26,271 nucleotides of DNA, taken from CAYLNH01 sp964384625 (lineage in GTDB: Bacteria > Verrucomicrobiota > Lentisphaeria > JABSQK01). Within the stretch, counting starts at the first letter, position 1, and every line of letters begins with the position of its first letter. The translations under genes and the position numbers were made by a program. Below the pieces are notes generated by a model. The model was not told where the DNA came from. It did not search any database and was given only the letters and a program-made list of their open reading frames with translations. Positions 7,443 through 14,992 of this stretch are shown one piece after another. The stretch lies in the NCBI GenBank assembly GCA_964384625.1, contig CAYLNH010000076.1, positions 1-26,271 of the forward strand, given 5' to 3'.

Positions 7443-9452
7443 ATGTTCCGTTCCATCCAGGCCAAACTGATTGCTCTCGCCGCAATTGCCTTCGGCGTCA
7501 CCATCGCCGTCGTGTTCCTCATCGCTTCCATAGCCTTCGACAGTGCCGGTGACGACATCGCCAAAGTGGTCGAGGAAGCCCAGGGCGAGGTCTACGCGAT
7601 CAAGATCAACTCGGTGGTCAAAGAGCTGGAGCAGAGCCACGAAGACCTGCAGGAGATGCTGGCCCACAGCGGCCTGGGCGGGACGGAGATGGGCAAGAGT
7701 TACGAGGTCGAAGCGAAGACGGACGTCCTGAAGCACCTGAGAAAGCATTTCTACACGGAGAACGAGCCGGAGATCTACCCCTTCATTCTCGATGCCGGCC
7801 GCCGGGTTGTGCTGCATCCGCAATTGCCCCGGGGCGATGACTCGCTGGCAACCGAGACGTTCGCGCAGCGGATGCTGGCCGTTGAGGACGGCGCCGCGAT
7901 CAAGTACCAGTACGGCGGCCGCAAGAAGTGGATGATTGTCCGGCACTTCGAGCCTTACGGCTGGACGGTTGGTTACGTCGTGCCCGAGAGCGTTCTGTAC
8001 GCCGACGTCCGGCTGGTGAAAGGACAGCTCTCGCTGTTGAATCTCGAGCTTGTGTTGATCATGGTGGCGATTGCTCTGGTAGCCATCATTGTTCAGGTTG
8101 TGGTCATCACCAAATCCGTCACCAGCCCGATCCTGTCCGGAGTCCGGCAACTGACGCAGACCGCCGTTATGGGGGATATGACCGTGGATGCCGAGGAGCA
8201 TTTGCGGCGGCGCCGGGACGAGATCGGGCAACTGGCGCGGGCGGTCCAGGCGATCACGGAGGCCCAGCGCCAGCAGGAACGGCTGGTCCAGCAGATGGCG
8301 GCCGGCAATTGGGATCTCCAGGTCATGCCGCGATCGGACGTGGACAAACTGTCGCAGGGCCTGAGCGAGATGATCGCGCAGGTGAGCATGGCGTTGGCGC
8401 AAGTGCGTGAAGCCGTGGGCAATGTGAGTTCCGGTACGGATCAGATCGCCGGCGCCAGTCAGGCGCTGAGCCAGGGCGCCACCGAACAGGCTGCCAGCCT
8501 GGAAGAGATCACCAGTTCCCTGTCGCAAATGGGCGGCCAGACCCGCCAGAACGCCGAGAATGCCGCGAAGGCAAACGACCTGGCCGCGACCGTCCAGCAG
8601 GCCGCGGCCAACGGCGATGCCCGCATGCGCACCATGGTTCAGGCCATGGGCGACATCAACGAGTCCAGTCAACGGATCTCCAAAATCATCAAGGTGATTG
8701 ACGACATCGCTTTCCAGACCAACCTGCTGGCCCTGAACGCCGCCGTTGAGGCGGCCCGAGCCGGCAAGTACGGCCGCGGCTTTGCCGTCGTCGCCGATGA
8801 AGTCCGCAACCTTGCGGTTCGCAGCGCCCAGGCCGCCCAGGAAACGGCGGAGTTGATTGAGGAGTCCTCCCAAAAGGTGGAGAATGGCAGCGACACCGCC
8901 GCCCGGACCGCGACTGCATTGAGTGAGATTGCCTCGGGCATCACCGAGGTGTCGACCTTGATCAGCGAGATTGCCACCGCCAGCAGCGAACAGGCCCAGG
9001 GCATCAACCAGATCAATCAGGGTCTGGCCCAGATCGGCAGCATCACCCAACAGAATACGGCGAACGCCGAAGAGACGGCATCTTCCGCCGCGGAGCTCTC
9101 GAGTCAGGCCGCGGTCCTGCAGGAGTTGCTCTCCCGGTTCACCCTGAAGGACGATGCGGCAACACCGTCGGCGACCGGCCGAACGGCGCCAATGGCAATG
9201 CTGACACCGCCCCGCGCGAAGCCGCCTGCCGCCGTCACGCCCGCCGCCGCAGACTGGCTTGCCGGCAAGCGGGACGATGAAAACGCCGCCAACGGCGAGG
9301 ACCGGGACGGCGGCGCCAGTGATGACGAAGACCGATCGAACAGCACTGCGGATGATCAGCCCGATGGCAAAGAGGAACCGCACCGCGGCGCCGGCAAATC
9401 CTCGCCGAACGGTTTCATCGCCCTCGACGATTCGGAATTCGGTAAGTACTGA
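7443..9452 (+). CDS. Methyl-accepting chemotaxis protein with single-Cache sensor
   Basis: This is a 669-residue chemoreceptor. TM1 lies at about 9-31. The periplasmic region at about 32-200 has single-Cache features (YPFILDAGRRVVLHP at 112-126 and a closing GWTVGYVVPESVLYA). TM2 is at about 202-222, followed by HAMP and a second HAMP-like segment (about 281-320). The signalling domain at about 330-568 has its tip at 420-440. After it comes a low-complexity tail of about 100 residues rich in Ala, Pro, Asp and Arg, ending DDSEFGKY. The tail may tether adaptation enzymes. AAGGAG at 7426-7431 is 11 bases from the ATG. The position directly after a solute-binding protein suggests that the two may work together. 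Confidence 0.93.
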   Translation: MFRSIQAKLIALAAIAFGVTIAVVFLIASIAFDSAGDDIAKVVEEAQGEVYAIKINSVVKELEQSHEDLQEMLAHSGLGGTEMGKSYEVEAKTDVLKHLRKHFYTENEPEIYPFILDAGRRVVLHPQLPRGDDSLATETFAQRMLAVEDGAAIKYQYGGRKKWMIVRHFEPYGWTVGYVVPESVLYADVRLVKGQLSLLNLELVLIMVAIALVAIIVQVVVITKSVTSPILSGVRQLTQTAVMGDMTVDAEEHLRRRRDEIGQLARAVQAITEAQRQQERLVQQMAAGNWDLQVMPRSDVDKLSQGLSEMIAQVSMALAQVREAVGNVSSGTDQIAGASQALSQGATEQAASLEEITSSLSQMGGQTRQNAENAAKANDLAATVQQAAANGDARMRTMVQAMGDINESSQRISKIIKVIDDIAFQTNLLALNAAVEAARAGKYGRGFAVVADEVRNLAVRSAQAAQETAELIEESSQKVENGSDTAARTATALSEIASGITEVSTLISEIATASSEQAQGINQINQGLAQIGSITQQNTANAEETASSAAELSSQAAVLQELLSRFTLKDDAATPSATGRTAPMAMLTPPRAKPPAAVTPAAADWLAGKRDDENAANGEDRDGGASDDEDRSNSTADDQPDGKEEPHRGAGKSSPNGFIALDDSEFGKY

Positions 9453-9523
9453 ACCGGCTGCGCCGATGCGACCGCCGGCTTGCGGTCCGGCAATTGTCCC
9501 GGGGTGAAAGAGAGAGAGCGTTG

Positions 9524-10417
9524 ATGGCCCAGGACTCGAAGAAAATGTGGGATCCGAACCGCACCGGTGGCTTGTTTGCCCAGAACCCGGTGCTCTCGGA
9601 TCACGAATTCCGTGCGCTCCGCGATCTGATTCACGACCGCTTCGGCATCAATCTGACCGAACAGAAACGCAGCCTTCTGGCGGGGCGCCTGCAGAAACTG
9701 CTTCGGCGCTACAATCTCACAACCTTTCGCGACTACTACAAATACGTTGTCGCCGACACCAGCGGCCAGGCCCTGATCGAACTCGTCGATCGCGTCTCCA
9801 CCAACCATACCTCCTTTTTTCGCGAACCGGCACACTTCGAGTTTCTGCGGCAAACGGCTCTGCCCGAAATCATCAACGCCCATCGCCGGCGGCGCAATCG
9901 GGATCTGCGGATCTGGTGTGCCGGTTGCGCCACCGGTGAGGAAGCTTATTCTCTGATGATGACGCTCATGGAGACCCTCGGCGACGAATACTCCGCCTGG
10001 GACGCCGGCTTGCTCGCCACCGACATCTCCGGCGAAGCCCTCGACGTCGCCAAGACGGGTGTCTACAGCACCGAACGCATCCAGTCCATTCCCATTGCCC
10101 TGGTCAACAAATACCTGACCAAAGTCGATGACGGCAACTGGGTGATGAAACTGCGGATCCGGCGGGAGATCACCTTCCGCCGCTTCAACCTGATGAACCA
10201 GACGTTCCCCTTCCGGCGGCCGTTCGATATGATCTTCTGCCGCAATGTCATGATCTATTTCGACCAACCGACGAAGCGGGAGCTGACGCATAAACTCGCC
10301 GCCCTCACGGTTCCCGAGGGCTACCTGTTCGTCGGTCATTCCGAATCGTTGGAGCGCAACGGTTGTCCGTACGACTATATCATGCCGGCGGTCTACCGGC
10401 TCGGGAGCGAACGATGA
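9524..10417 (+). CDS. cheR: Chemoreceptor glutamate methyltransferase CheR
   Basis: The 297-residue enzyme transfers methyl groups from SAM to receptor glutamates. An N-terminal helical domain (about 24-90) is followed by the Rossmann-type catalytic domain. Family motifs are intact: STNHTSFFRE at 92-101, the SAM-binding CAGCATGEEAYS at 132-143, ATDIS at 165-169, FCRNVMIYF at 238-246 and GHSE at 271-274. The frame extends up to a TTG at 9494, but the ATG at 9524 sits after a purine-rich GAGAGAG and gives the usual length. The stop overlaps the cheB start as ATGA. Confidence 0.95.
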   Translation: MAQDSKKMWDPNRTGGLFAQNPVLSDHEFRALRDLIHDRFGINLTEQKRSLLAGRLQKLLRRYNLTTFRDYYKYVVADTSGQALIELVDRVSTNHTSFFREPAHFEFLRQTALPEIINAHRRRRNRDLRIWCAGCATGEEAYSLMMTLMETLGDEYSAWDAGLLATDISGEALDVAKTGVYSTERIQSIPIALVNKYLTKVDDGNWVMKLRIRREITFRRFNLMNQTFPFRRPFDMIFCRNVMIYFDQPTKRELTHKLAALTVPEGYLFVGHSESLERNGCPYDYIMPAVYRLGSER

Positions 10418-10725
10418 GCCCGTCTGACCCCATTCGAGTCCTGGTGATTGATGACTCGGCGTTTGTCCGGCAGGCCCTTGCCGCCGGGCTCAATGCGGAC
10501 CCGGGCATCGAAGTCGTGGCCAGCGCCGGCGATGCCTATGAGGCCCGCGACAAGATCATGGAACTCGACCCGGATGTCCTCACCCTGGACGTGGAGATGC
10601 CGCGCATGAACGGCGTCGAATTCCTGCGCAAACTGATGCCGCAGCATCCGCTGCCGGTGGTCATGGTCAGCGCCTTTACCGAACGCGGCAAGCGCATTAC
10701 GCTCGACGCCCTCGCCGCGGGCTGC
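10414..10725 (+). pseudogene. cheB: CheB receiver half, frame lost near 10725
   Basis: The ATG overlaps the cheR stop (ATGA). The frame encodes a receiver domain with the acidic pair Asp13/Asp14, the phosphorylation site Asp59 (LTLDVEMP) and Ser86 (VMVSAFT). After DALAAG (about residue 103) the homology stops, and the frame runs on as Arg-rich noise to 11295. The methylesterase half resumes in the next frame with ADAQGLRSMLLELRTK. The missing piece is beta-5 with its conserved Lys-Pro, about 12-15 residues in other CheB proteins. This is therefore a small deletion not divisible by three, not a simple one-base slip. Either cheB is inactivated or the assembly collapsed a short repeat here. I cannot tell which. 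Confidence 0.75.
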
Positions 10726-10747
10726 CGACGCCCAGGGCCTGCGCAGC

Positions 10748-11470
10748 ATGCTGCTGGAACTGCGCACCAAGATCAAGATCGCCGTGACCGCCAACGTCTC
10801 CCAGTGGAAACATCACCGGACCGTGCCGATTCGCCGGCGGGCACTGCCGGCCGCCGGGGTTCAGTCGCGGGTCGACTGCATGGTGGCGGTCGGCGCGTCA
10901 ACCGGCGGCACCCAGGCCGTCCGCCAGATCCTCGAAGCGCTTCCCGCCGAGACCCCCGGCATCGTGGTCGTGCAGCATATGCCGGCCGGGTTCACCCGCA
11001 TGTATGCCGAACGCCTGAACGGCCTCTGCGCCATGGAAGTGAAGGAAGCCGAAGACGGCGATCGCATCCTGCCCGGGCGGGTTATCATTGCCGCCGGCGG
11101 TCATCAGCTGGGTGTCTCCCGCCGCGGCGGCCGGCTCTACGTCACCGTCGGGCCGGACGAACCGGTCGGCGGCCATTGCCCGTCCGTCGATGTGCTGTTC
11201 CGCTCCGTCGCCACTGCCGTCGGCGAACGCGCCGTCGGCGTGATTCTCACCGGCATGGGCCGCGACGGCGCCGACGCGATGAAGGTCCTGCATGATACCG
11301 GCGCGCAGTGTTTCGGCCAGGACGAGGCCACCTCGATTGTCTTCGGCATGCCGAAAGAAGCCCGGGACTGCGGCGCCGTTGATAAACTCGTACCGCTGAA
11401 CCGGATGGCCAGGGCCATCTTGCAGGCCCTCAGCAATATCACCCCTGAATCCGGGGGGCTGGACAGATGA
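10748..11470 (+). CDS. cheB: CheB methylesterase domain, out of frame with its receiver
   Basis: This half encodes the receptor methylesterase/deamidase that removes the methyl groups added by CheR. Numbering from the ATG at 10748, the catalytic triad is Ser51 (GASTGG), His77 (QHMP) and Asp173 (GMGRDGADAM). The C-terminal DEATSIVFGMP motif is intact. The first 20 residues are the end of the receiver and the linker. The ATG is internal to the ancestral gene and no good ribosome-binding site precedes it, so separate translation is uncertain. The stop overlaps cheD as ATGA. If the break is an assembly error, this and the 10414 segment are one gene. Confidence 0.85.
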   Translation: MLLELRTKIKIAVTANVSQWKHHRTVPIRRRALPAAGVQSRVDCMVAVGASTGGTQAVRQILEALPAETPGIVVVQHMPAGFTRMYAERLNGLCAMEVKEAEDGDRILPGRVIIAAGGHQLGVSRRGGRLYVTVGPDEPVGGHCPSVDVLFRSVATAVGERAVGVILTGMGRDGADAMKVLHDTGAQCFGQDEATSIVFGMPKEARDCGAVDKLVPLNRMARAILQALSNITPESGGLDR

Positions 11471-12000
11471 CCGGATCGGCGCATAATTCTCCTATGACCA
11501 GTCCCCCCCGGCCAAACAAGATGATCCTCGGCGTCGGCGAAATGGCCGTCTCCGCCACGCCCGGCGACGTGATCAAGATTATCGGCCTCGGCTCGTGTGT
11601 CGGCCTCGTCATGATCGACTCGCGCAACCGCTGCATCGGACTGGCCCACGTTGCCTTGCCGGATTCCAAGTTGACTCTCGACGGCACCGGCAACCTGCCC
11701 GGACGCTATGCCGATACCGCCGTCGACGCCATGATCCGCGACATGCACCAGGCCGGGGCCGACCGCAACCAGCGGCGCTACACCGTCAAGCTGGTCGGCG
11801 GCGCCAATTTTTCCGGGCCGGCCGATTTCTTCACCATCGGCAAACGCAACGTCCTGGCGCTGAAGAAGGCCCTTTGGCAACACGGTATGGGCGCCGTCGC
11901 CGAGGACATCGGCGGCCACCGCAGCCGCTGTGTCGCCGTGGATGTAGACACCTGCACCGTCTGGGTCTATGGCCCCCGGCAGGAAGGACGCGCCCTGTGA
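11467..12000 (+). CDS. cheD: Chemoreceptor glutamine deamidase CheD
   Basis: The 177-residue CheD-family protein would deamidate specific receptor glutamines to glutamates and, in some bacteria, works with CheC/CheX. The catalytic pair is visible: Cys44 in GLGSCVGL and His61 in IGLAHVALP, spaced 17 residues apart as in characterised CheD. Further family features are VKLVGGANF and a C-terminal sheet. The start overlaps the cheB stop (ATGA). A second in-frame ATG at 11494 is possible and would remove a variable nine-residue leader. With cheB damaged, CheD could matter more for receptor maturation, but that is speculation. Confidence 0.9.
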   Translation: MTGSAHNSPMTSPPRPNKMILGVGEMAVSATPGDVIKIIGLGSCVGLVMIDSRNRCIGLAHVALPDSKLTLDGTGNLPGRYADTAVDAMIRDMHQAGADRNQRRYTVKLVGGANFSGPADFFTIGKRNVLALKKALWQHGMGAVAEDIGGHRSRCVAVDVDTCTVWVYGPRQEGRAL

Positions 12001-12048
12001 ACAAGCGGCAAGCCGACAACCGTAAACCATCTCTGAACGCGCTCGCGG

Positions 12049-12078
12049 TGGACAGCCGCGGGGAATGCCAACTATATT
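12049..12078 (+). promoter_or_regulatory. Possible sigma70-type promoter before cheY
   Basis: TGGACA at 12049-12054 and TATATT at 12073-12078 are each one base from the consensus -35 and -10 hexamers, with an 18-base spacer. They lie in the 103-base gap between cheD and the CheY-like gene, the widest gap in the distal half of the chemotaxis operon. AGGAG at 12091-12095 serves the next gene. Confidence 0.45.
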
Positions 12079-12103
12079 ACCGTTTTGATCAGGAGCTGTT
12101 CTG

Positions 12104-12490
12104 ATGAGAAACATTCTCATAGCCGACGATTCCGGCACCGCCAGGATGTTTATCCGGAAGTGCTTCGATATCGCCTGCCGCCGCCAGGTGCGATTTATCG
12201 AAGCCGGCGACGGCGACGAGGCGCTGCGGCTGCTGAAGAAGTACGAAGCCGATCTGATCGTGACCGACCTGACCATGCCGAACATGGGCGGCGTCGATTT
12301 GCTCAAACATGTTCAGGCCAGTCCCAAGCTCCACAGCATCCCGGTCATGGTCATTACCAGCGCCGGCAATGAGGCCAAGGAAAAGGAACTCCTGGATCTG
12401 GGCGCGCGAACCGTCATGGCCAAACCGATCTCGCCCGCGATGATCGCCGCTGCCATGGAGACGATCTTCACCGAGGGAGAGGAGCAATGA
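12104..12490 (+). CDS. cheY: CheY-like single-domain response regulator
   Basis: The 128-residue stand-alone receiver domain has Asp8/Asp9 in the acidic pocket, phosphoacceptor Asp55 (IVTDLTMP), Thr85 (VITSAG) and Lys107 before Pro (MAKP), so it should be phosphorylatable by CheA. No output domain is present. AGGAG lies eight bases upstream of the ATG. The stop overlaps the following cheX-like gene by ATGA, suggesting coupled production of the regulator and its phosphatase. No flagellar switch gene is in the window, so its output (flagellar or pili-based) is not visible here. Confidence 0.92.
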   Translation: MRNILIADDSGTARMFIRKCFDIACRRQVRFIEAGDGDEALRLLKKYEADLIVTDLTMPNMGGVDLLKHVQASPKLHSIPVMVITSAGNEAKEKELLDLGARTVMAKPISPAMIAAAMETIFTEGEEQ

Positions 12491-12945
12491 GCTATCCGGA
12501 AAACGAACGCCAAAGCGCTCTGGACCACGCCGTCCTCACAACCCTGGAGTTGATGGCTTTCGCGGAGATCGCGCCGGCGACGGATGCCGCGCCGGACGCT
12601 GAAGCCGACTTCGTCTGGGCCGCCGTCGACATCGCCGAGCCGATCATCGGCAAGGTACTCCTCTACACCCGCCGCGGCACGGCCGAGGAGATCGCCCGGC
12701 TGATCCACGGCTGTGACGACGGCGATCTGGATCCGGAGTTGCTCTTCGATGCCATGGGAGAACTGGCCAATACCGTCGGCGGTCGCTGCCTGGCGTCGCT
12801 CATCGCCGAGACTGAGACCTTCCGTTTGCGTCTGCCGCAAACCGGCGCCGGCATGCCGGCGCCGGTCGGTACCGTCCGCGCCTACATCGATCCCGAGGAG
12901 GAATGGGTCCTCGGCGCCGCCCTGGAACTGTCGGCACCGGACTGA
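12487..12945 (+). CDS. cheX: CheC/CheX-family CheY-P phosphatase
   Basis: The 152-residue protein has the signature of CheC/CheX/FliY phosphatases: Asp88, Glu92 and Asn95 in DAMGELANTVGG, with a proline about 20 residues later (LRLP). Glu and Asn are the residues that position water to dephosphorylate CheY-P. There is a single such motif, as in CheX; CheC usually has two. It follows cheY by ATGA overlap, and CheD is encoded upstream. The primary sequence is divergent, so CheX versus a one-site CheC is not settled. Confidence 0.8.
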   Translation: MSYPENERQSALDHAVLTTLELMAFAEIAPATDAAPDAEADFVWAAVDIAEPIIGKVLLYTRRGTAEEIARLIHGCDDGDLDPELLFDAMGELANTVGGRCLASLIAETETFRLRLPQTGAGMPAPVGTVRAYIDPEEEWVLGAALELSAPD

Positions 12946-12971
12946 CGCGCGGCGTCGAGCCGTTCGGTGGC

Positions 12972-12999
12972 TTGACTTGCCGTAAGATGCCGCTACCGT
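12972..12999 (+). promoter_or_regulatory. Promoter-like TTGACT-N16-TACCGT before the Sel1 gene
   Basis: TTGACT at 12972-12977 and TACCGT at 12994-12999 are separated by 16 bases. The -10 element is only a partial match (TAnnnT). It lies eight bases before the ATG at 13008, so a transcript from here would have almost no leader. Similar TTGAC/TAC pairs occur before other genes in the window. Confidence 0.3.
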
Positions 13000-13007
13000 T
13001 GCCGACC

Positions 13008-13961
13008 ATGATTGTCCCCCGCACATGGTTCCCTGTTCCGGCGCTGCTGGTGCTGTTGCTCGGCGTTTCCTGCCGGACCATCCACATCACCGATGCCTAC
13101 CCTCCCGATACCCGGCCGACGGCTGAATTGCAGACCGCCGTTGCCGCCGGTGAACCCGGCGCCATGGTGGCGCTCGGCGAACTGTATTACGACGGCAGGA
13201 GCGTTGACCAGAGCTACGCCCGGGCCCGCAAGCTGTTCGAACAGGCGGCCGCCAAGGGACACCCCGGCGGCGTCTATAAGCTGGGACTGATGCATCAGTA
13301 CGGACGAACCTTCCCGAAGAATGCCGATAAAGCCCTGGAACTCTACGAGAAAGCCGCGAAACAGGGATATCCCAAGGCCATGTTCCGCTTGGCTCACCAC
13401 TATCAGCAGCGTCCGGAACCGGATCCGCATCTGGCGTTCATCTGGTACGAGGGCGCGGCTGAACTCGGACACACCGGCGCCATGATCAGTCTGGCGACGA
13501 TGTACCTCAACGGCGTCGGCACCAATAAATCCGCCAAGACCGCCGGCAAATGGATTCTTGCCGCGGCGGAGCGCGGCAATGTGCTGGCCATGCACCACGC
13601 CGGCGTCATGTATGCCGCCGGCAAGGGGCTGCCGCAGAACCCCGGGAAGGCCGCTCTCTGGTTCCAAAAAGCCGCACGCCGGGGCGATATCCCTGCCATG
13701 GTCATCCTCGGCGAAATGCTCAACCTCGGGTACGGCGTCGAAAAGGACCACCACCAGGCGTCGATCTGGCTCAGCAAAGCCGCCAGGCAGGGAAATGCCA
13801 AGGCGATCTTCATGCTCGGCCAGATGAATGAAAAGGGGCTGTCCTACCCGCCGGATGTCGAGAAGGCGAAGAAGATCTACAAGCTCGCCGCCGATAAAGG
13901 CTTCGAACCCGCAATCCAGGCGCTCAAACGCCTGTCTGCTGCACCCGAAGCCTCCGAGTAG
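13008..13961 (+). CDS. Sel1-repeat (TPR-like) lipoprotein
   Basis: From ATG 13008 the 317-residue product has a short lipoprotein signal (ALLVLLLGVSC, Cys about residue 22), placing it in an envelope membrane. The rest is about seven Sel1-like repeats of 34-38 residues, each with an A-x-x-x-L-G-x-x-Y/M-x-x-G core and a following W/Y-x-x-A-A. Examples are ALGELYYDGRSVDQSYARAR and LATMYLNGVG. Sel1 repeats form alpha-solenoids that bind other proteins. The frame is open upstream to 12903, inside cheX, but the lipoprotein signal favours 13008; an ATG at 12987 is also possible. It is adjacent to the chemotaxis genes, but a functional link is not shown. Confidence 0.85.
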   Translation: MIVPRTWFPVPALLVLLLGVSCRTIHITDAYPPDTRPTAELQTAVAAGEPGAMVALGELYYDGRSVDQSYARARKLFEQAAAKGHPGGVYKLGLMHQYGRTFPKNADKALELYEKAAKQGYPKAMFRLAHHYQQRPEPDPHLAFIWYEGAAELGHTGAMISLATMYLNGVGTNKSAKTAGKWILAAAERGNVLAMHHAGVMYAAGKGLPQNPGKAALWFQKAARRGDIPAMVILGEMLNLGYGVEKDHHQASIWLSKAARQGNAKAIFMLGQMNEKGLSYPPDVEKAKKIYKLAADKGFEPAIQALKRLSAAPEASE

Positions 13962-14433
13962 AGGGATCTGCAAACTCCAGACCGCCGGCCTGTTGAATGT
14001 CGGGGCGGGATGCAAACGAACCTGAACCGGGCCGGTCCAGCGCCCATACGGTTTAGCGGTTTCCGCAGACGCTTTCTCGATCCGGCCCTCGTCAAATCCT
14101 TCTCCGAAACGGGAGGGATACAGGTTCCCAGACCTCAGTAATGCTATCCAACAAGACGCCCATTTCTGCGCTCCAGGTTCCGGCAATGTGGGCGACCCAT
14201 AGACAGTTGGTCAGCCCGTTTGAGCTCAAAGTCACACCCAAGTGTCCAGGAGTCGCCCACTTTTTCACCAAGAGGCTCCTCGAAATATGGGCGTTTGATT
14301 GGACAGGGCCTTCACCTCAATCTGCTGAGGTCTGGGTTCCAAGGCAAAGAAGACAACGGCGATGGCTTTTCGGCAGATGCTGGCGCCCTGCCCGCCGCTC
14401 TGTGCTGCGCGCAACATAACGTGCCGTTCGCGT
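13962..14433. other. Intergenic region between convergent genes, no gene seen
   Basis: These 472 bases separate the Sel1 gene from the convergent fumarase beta gene. Short open frames cross it in several directions, but none has a start signal or a recognisable product. Most of the region is taken up by a large imperfect inverted repeat (14127-14336). No clear U-rich terminator was found, apart from a five-T run at 14261-14265 directly after one repeat arm. Confidence 0.6.
14127..14336. repeat. Large nested inverted repeat (about 210 bp imperfect palindrome)
   Basis: Four inverted pairs share nearly one centre, near 14224. A 12-bp palindrome TTTGAGCTCAAA lies at 14219-14230. A 9-bp pair, GTGGGCGAC, lies at 14188-14196 and 14252-14260. 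An 8-bp pair, ACGCCCAT, lies at 14156-14163 and 14287-14294. A 12-bp pair, CCCAGACCTCAG, lies at 14127-14138 and 14325-14336. Sequence between the pairs also aligns in part (for example TCCAA before ACGCCCAT on both arms), with a gap of about 13 bases. The arms look like two diverged copies of a unit of about 100 bp in opposite orientation. The transcript could fold into a long stem. Confidence 0.75.
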
Positions 14434-14985
14434 TTAGCCCCGGTATTGCGCCGGGCCGCTCTCATACAGGTTGTTGCCGTCGGCGTCAATCGCGACAATC
14501 GCCGGGAAGTCTTTCACCGTCAGCCGGCGGACCGCTTCCGTTCCCAGGTCTTCGTAACAGACGATTTCCGCCGCTTCAATGCTCTGGCCGATCAAGGCGC
14601 CGGCACCGCCGATCGCAGCGAAATAGACACAGCCGCATTCCTGCATGGCAGCCATGACTTCGGCGTCGCGATTGCCCTTGCCGATCATTCCGCGCAGGCC
14701 GCATTCGCGAATGAGCGTCGGTGAGTAGGCGTCCATTCGATAACTGGTCGTTGGTCCCGCGCTGCCCGTGGCCATGCCGGGCTGGGCCGGCGTCGGCCCG
14801 GTGAAATACAGAATCTGCCCGGTCAGGTCAACCGGCAGTTCCTTGCCTTGCGCCACCAGGTCGCACAGGCGTTTGTGGGCGGCGTCGCGGGCCGTGTAAA
14901 GGGTGCCGCTGATCAACACTTCGTCGCCGACGTGCAGCTCGCGGGCGGCCGTTGCGGTTAATGGGGGATTGAGTTGCTTCGGCAT
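14434..14985 (-). CDS. Fe-S fumarate hydratase/tartrate dehydratase-type, beta subunit
   Basis: The 183-residue protein matches the beta (C-terminal) domain of class I fumarases. Motifs are VGDEVLISGTLYTARDAAHKR near the start, ILYFTGPTPA, the GSAGPTTSYRMD substrate-binding segment, GMIGKG, and FAAIGGAGALI near the end. It pairs with the alpha subunit to hydrate fumarate to malate, or a related dicarboxylate such as tartrate. I place the start at 14985 because GAGG lies a few bases upstream and it follows the alpha stop by seven bases. The frame is open to an ATG at 15024, which would overlap alpha. Fumarase and L-tartrate dehydratase cannot be separated by eye. Confidence 0.88.
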   Translation of the reverse strand: MPKQLNPPLTATAARELHVGDEVLISGTLYTARDAAHKRLCDLVAQGKELPVDLTGQILYFTGPTPAQPGMATGSAGPTTSYRMDAYSPTLIRECGLRGMIGKGNRDAEVMAAMQECGCVYFAAIGGAGALIGQSIEAAEIVCYEDLGTEAVRRLTVKDFPAIVAIDADGNNLYESGPAQYRG

Positions 14986-14992
14986 GCCGTCC

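Noticed and set aside
7293..9383. Antisense open frame of 696 codons opposite the second MCP
   Set aside because: It is a shadow of the MCP coding frame, with repetitive composition and no motif.
10726..11295. Continuation of the receiver frame past the CheB break
   Set aside because: The translation becomes Arg/Pro/Gly-rich noise while the other frame carries the methylesterase motifs.
14188..14260. 73-base segment closed by a 7-9 bp stem, resembling a tRNA in length, with AGTTGGT like a D-loop
   Set aside because: There is no T-stem or TTC-type loop, no convincing anticodon arm, and the stem belongs to a larger set of nested inverted repeats with the same centre.
14141..14657. Open frames on the + strand across the convergent intergenic region and the fumarase beta end
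   Set aside because: They have no ribosome-binding site or family motif. They cross the inverted repeat and run antisense into the fumarase gene.
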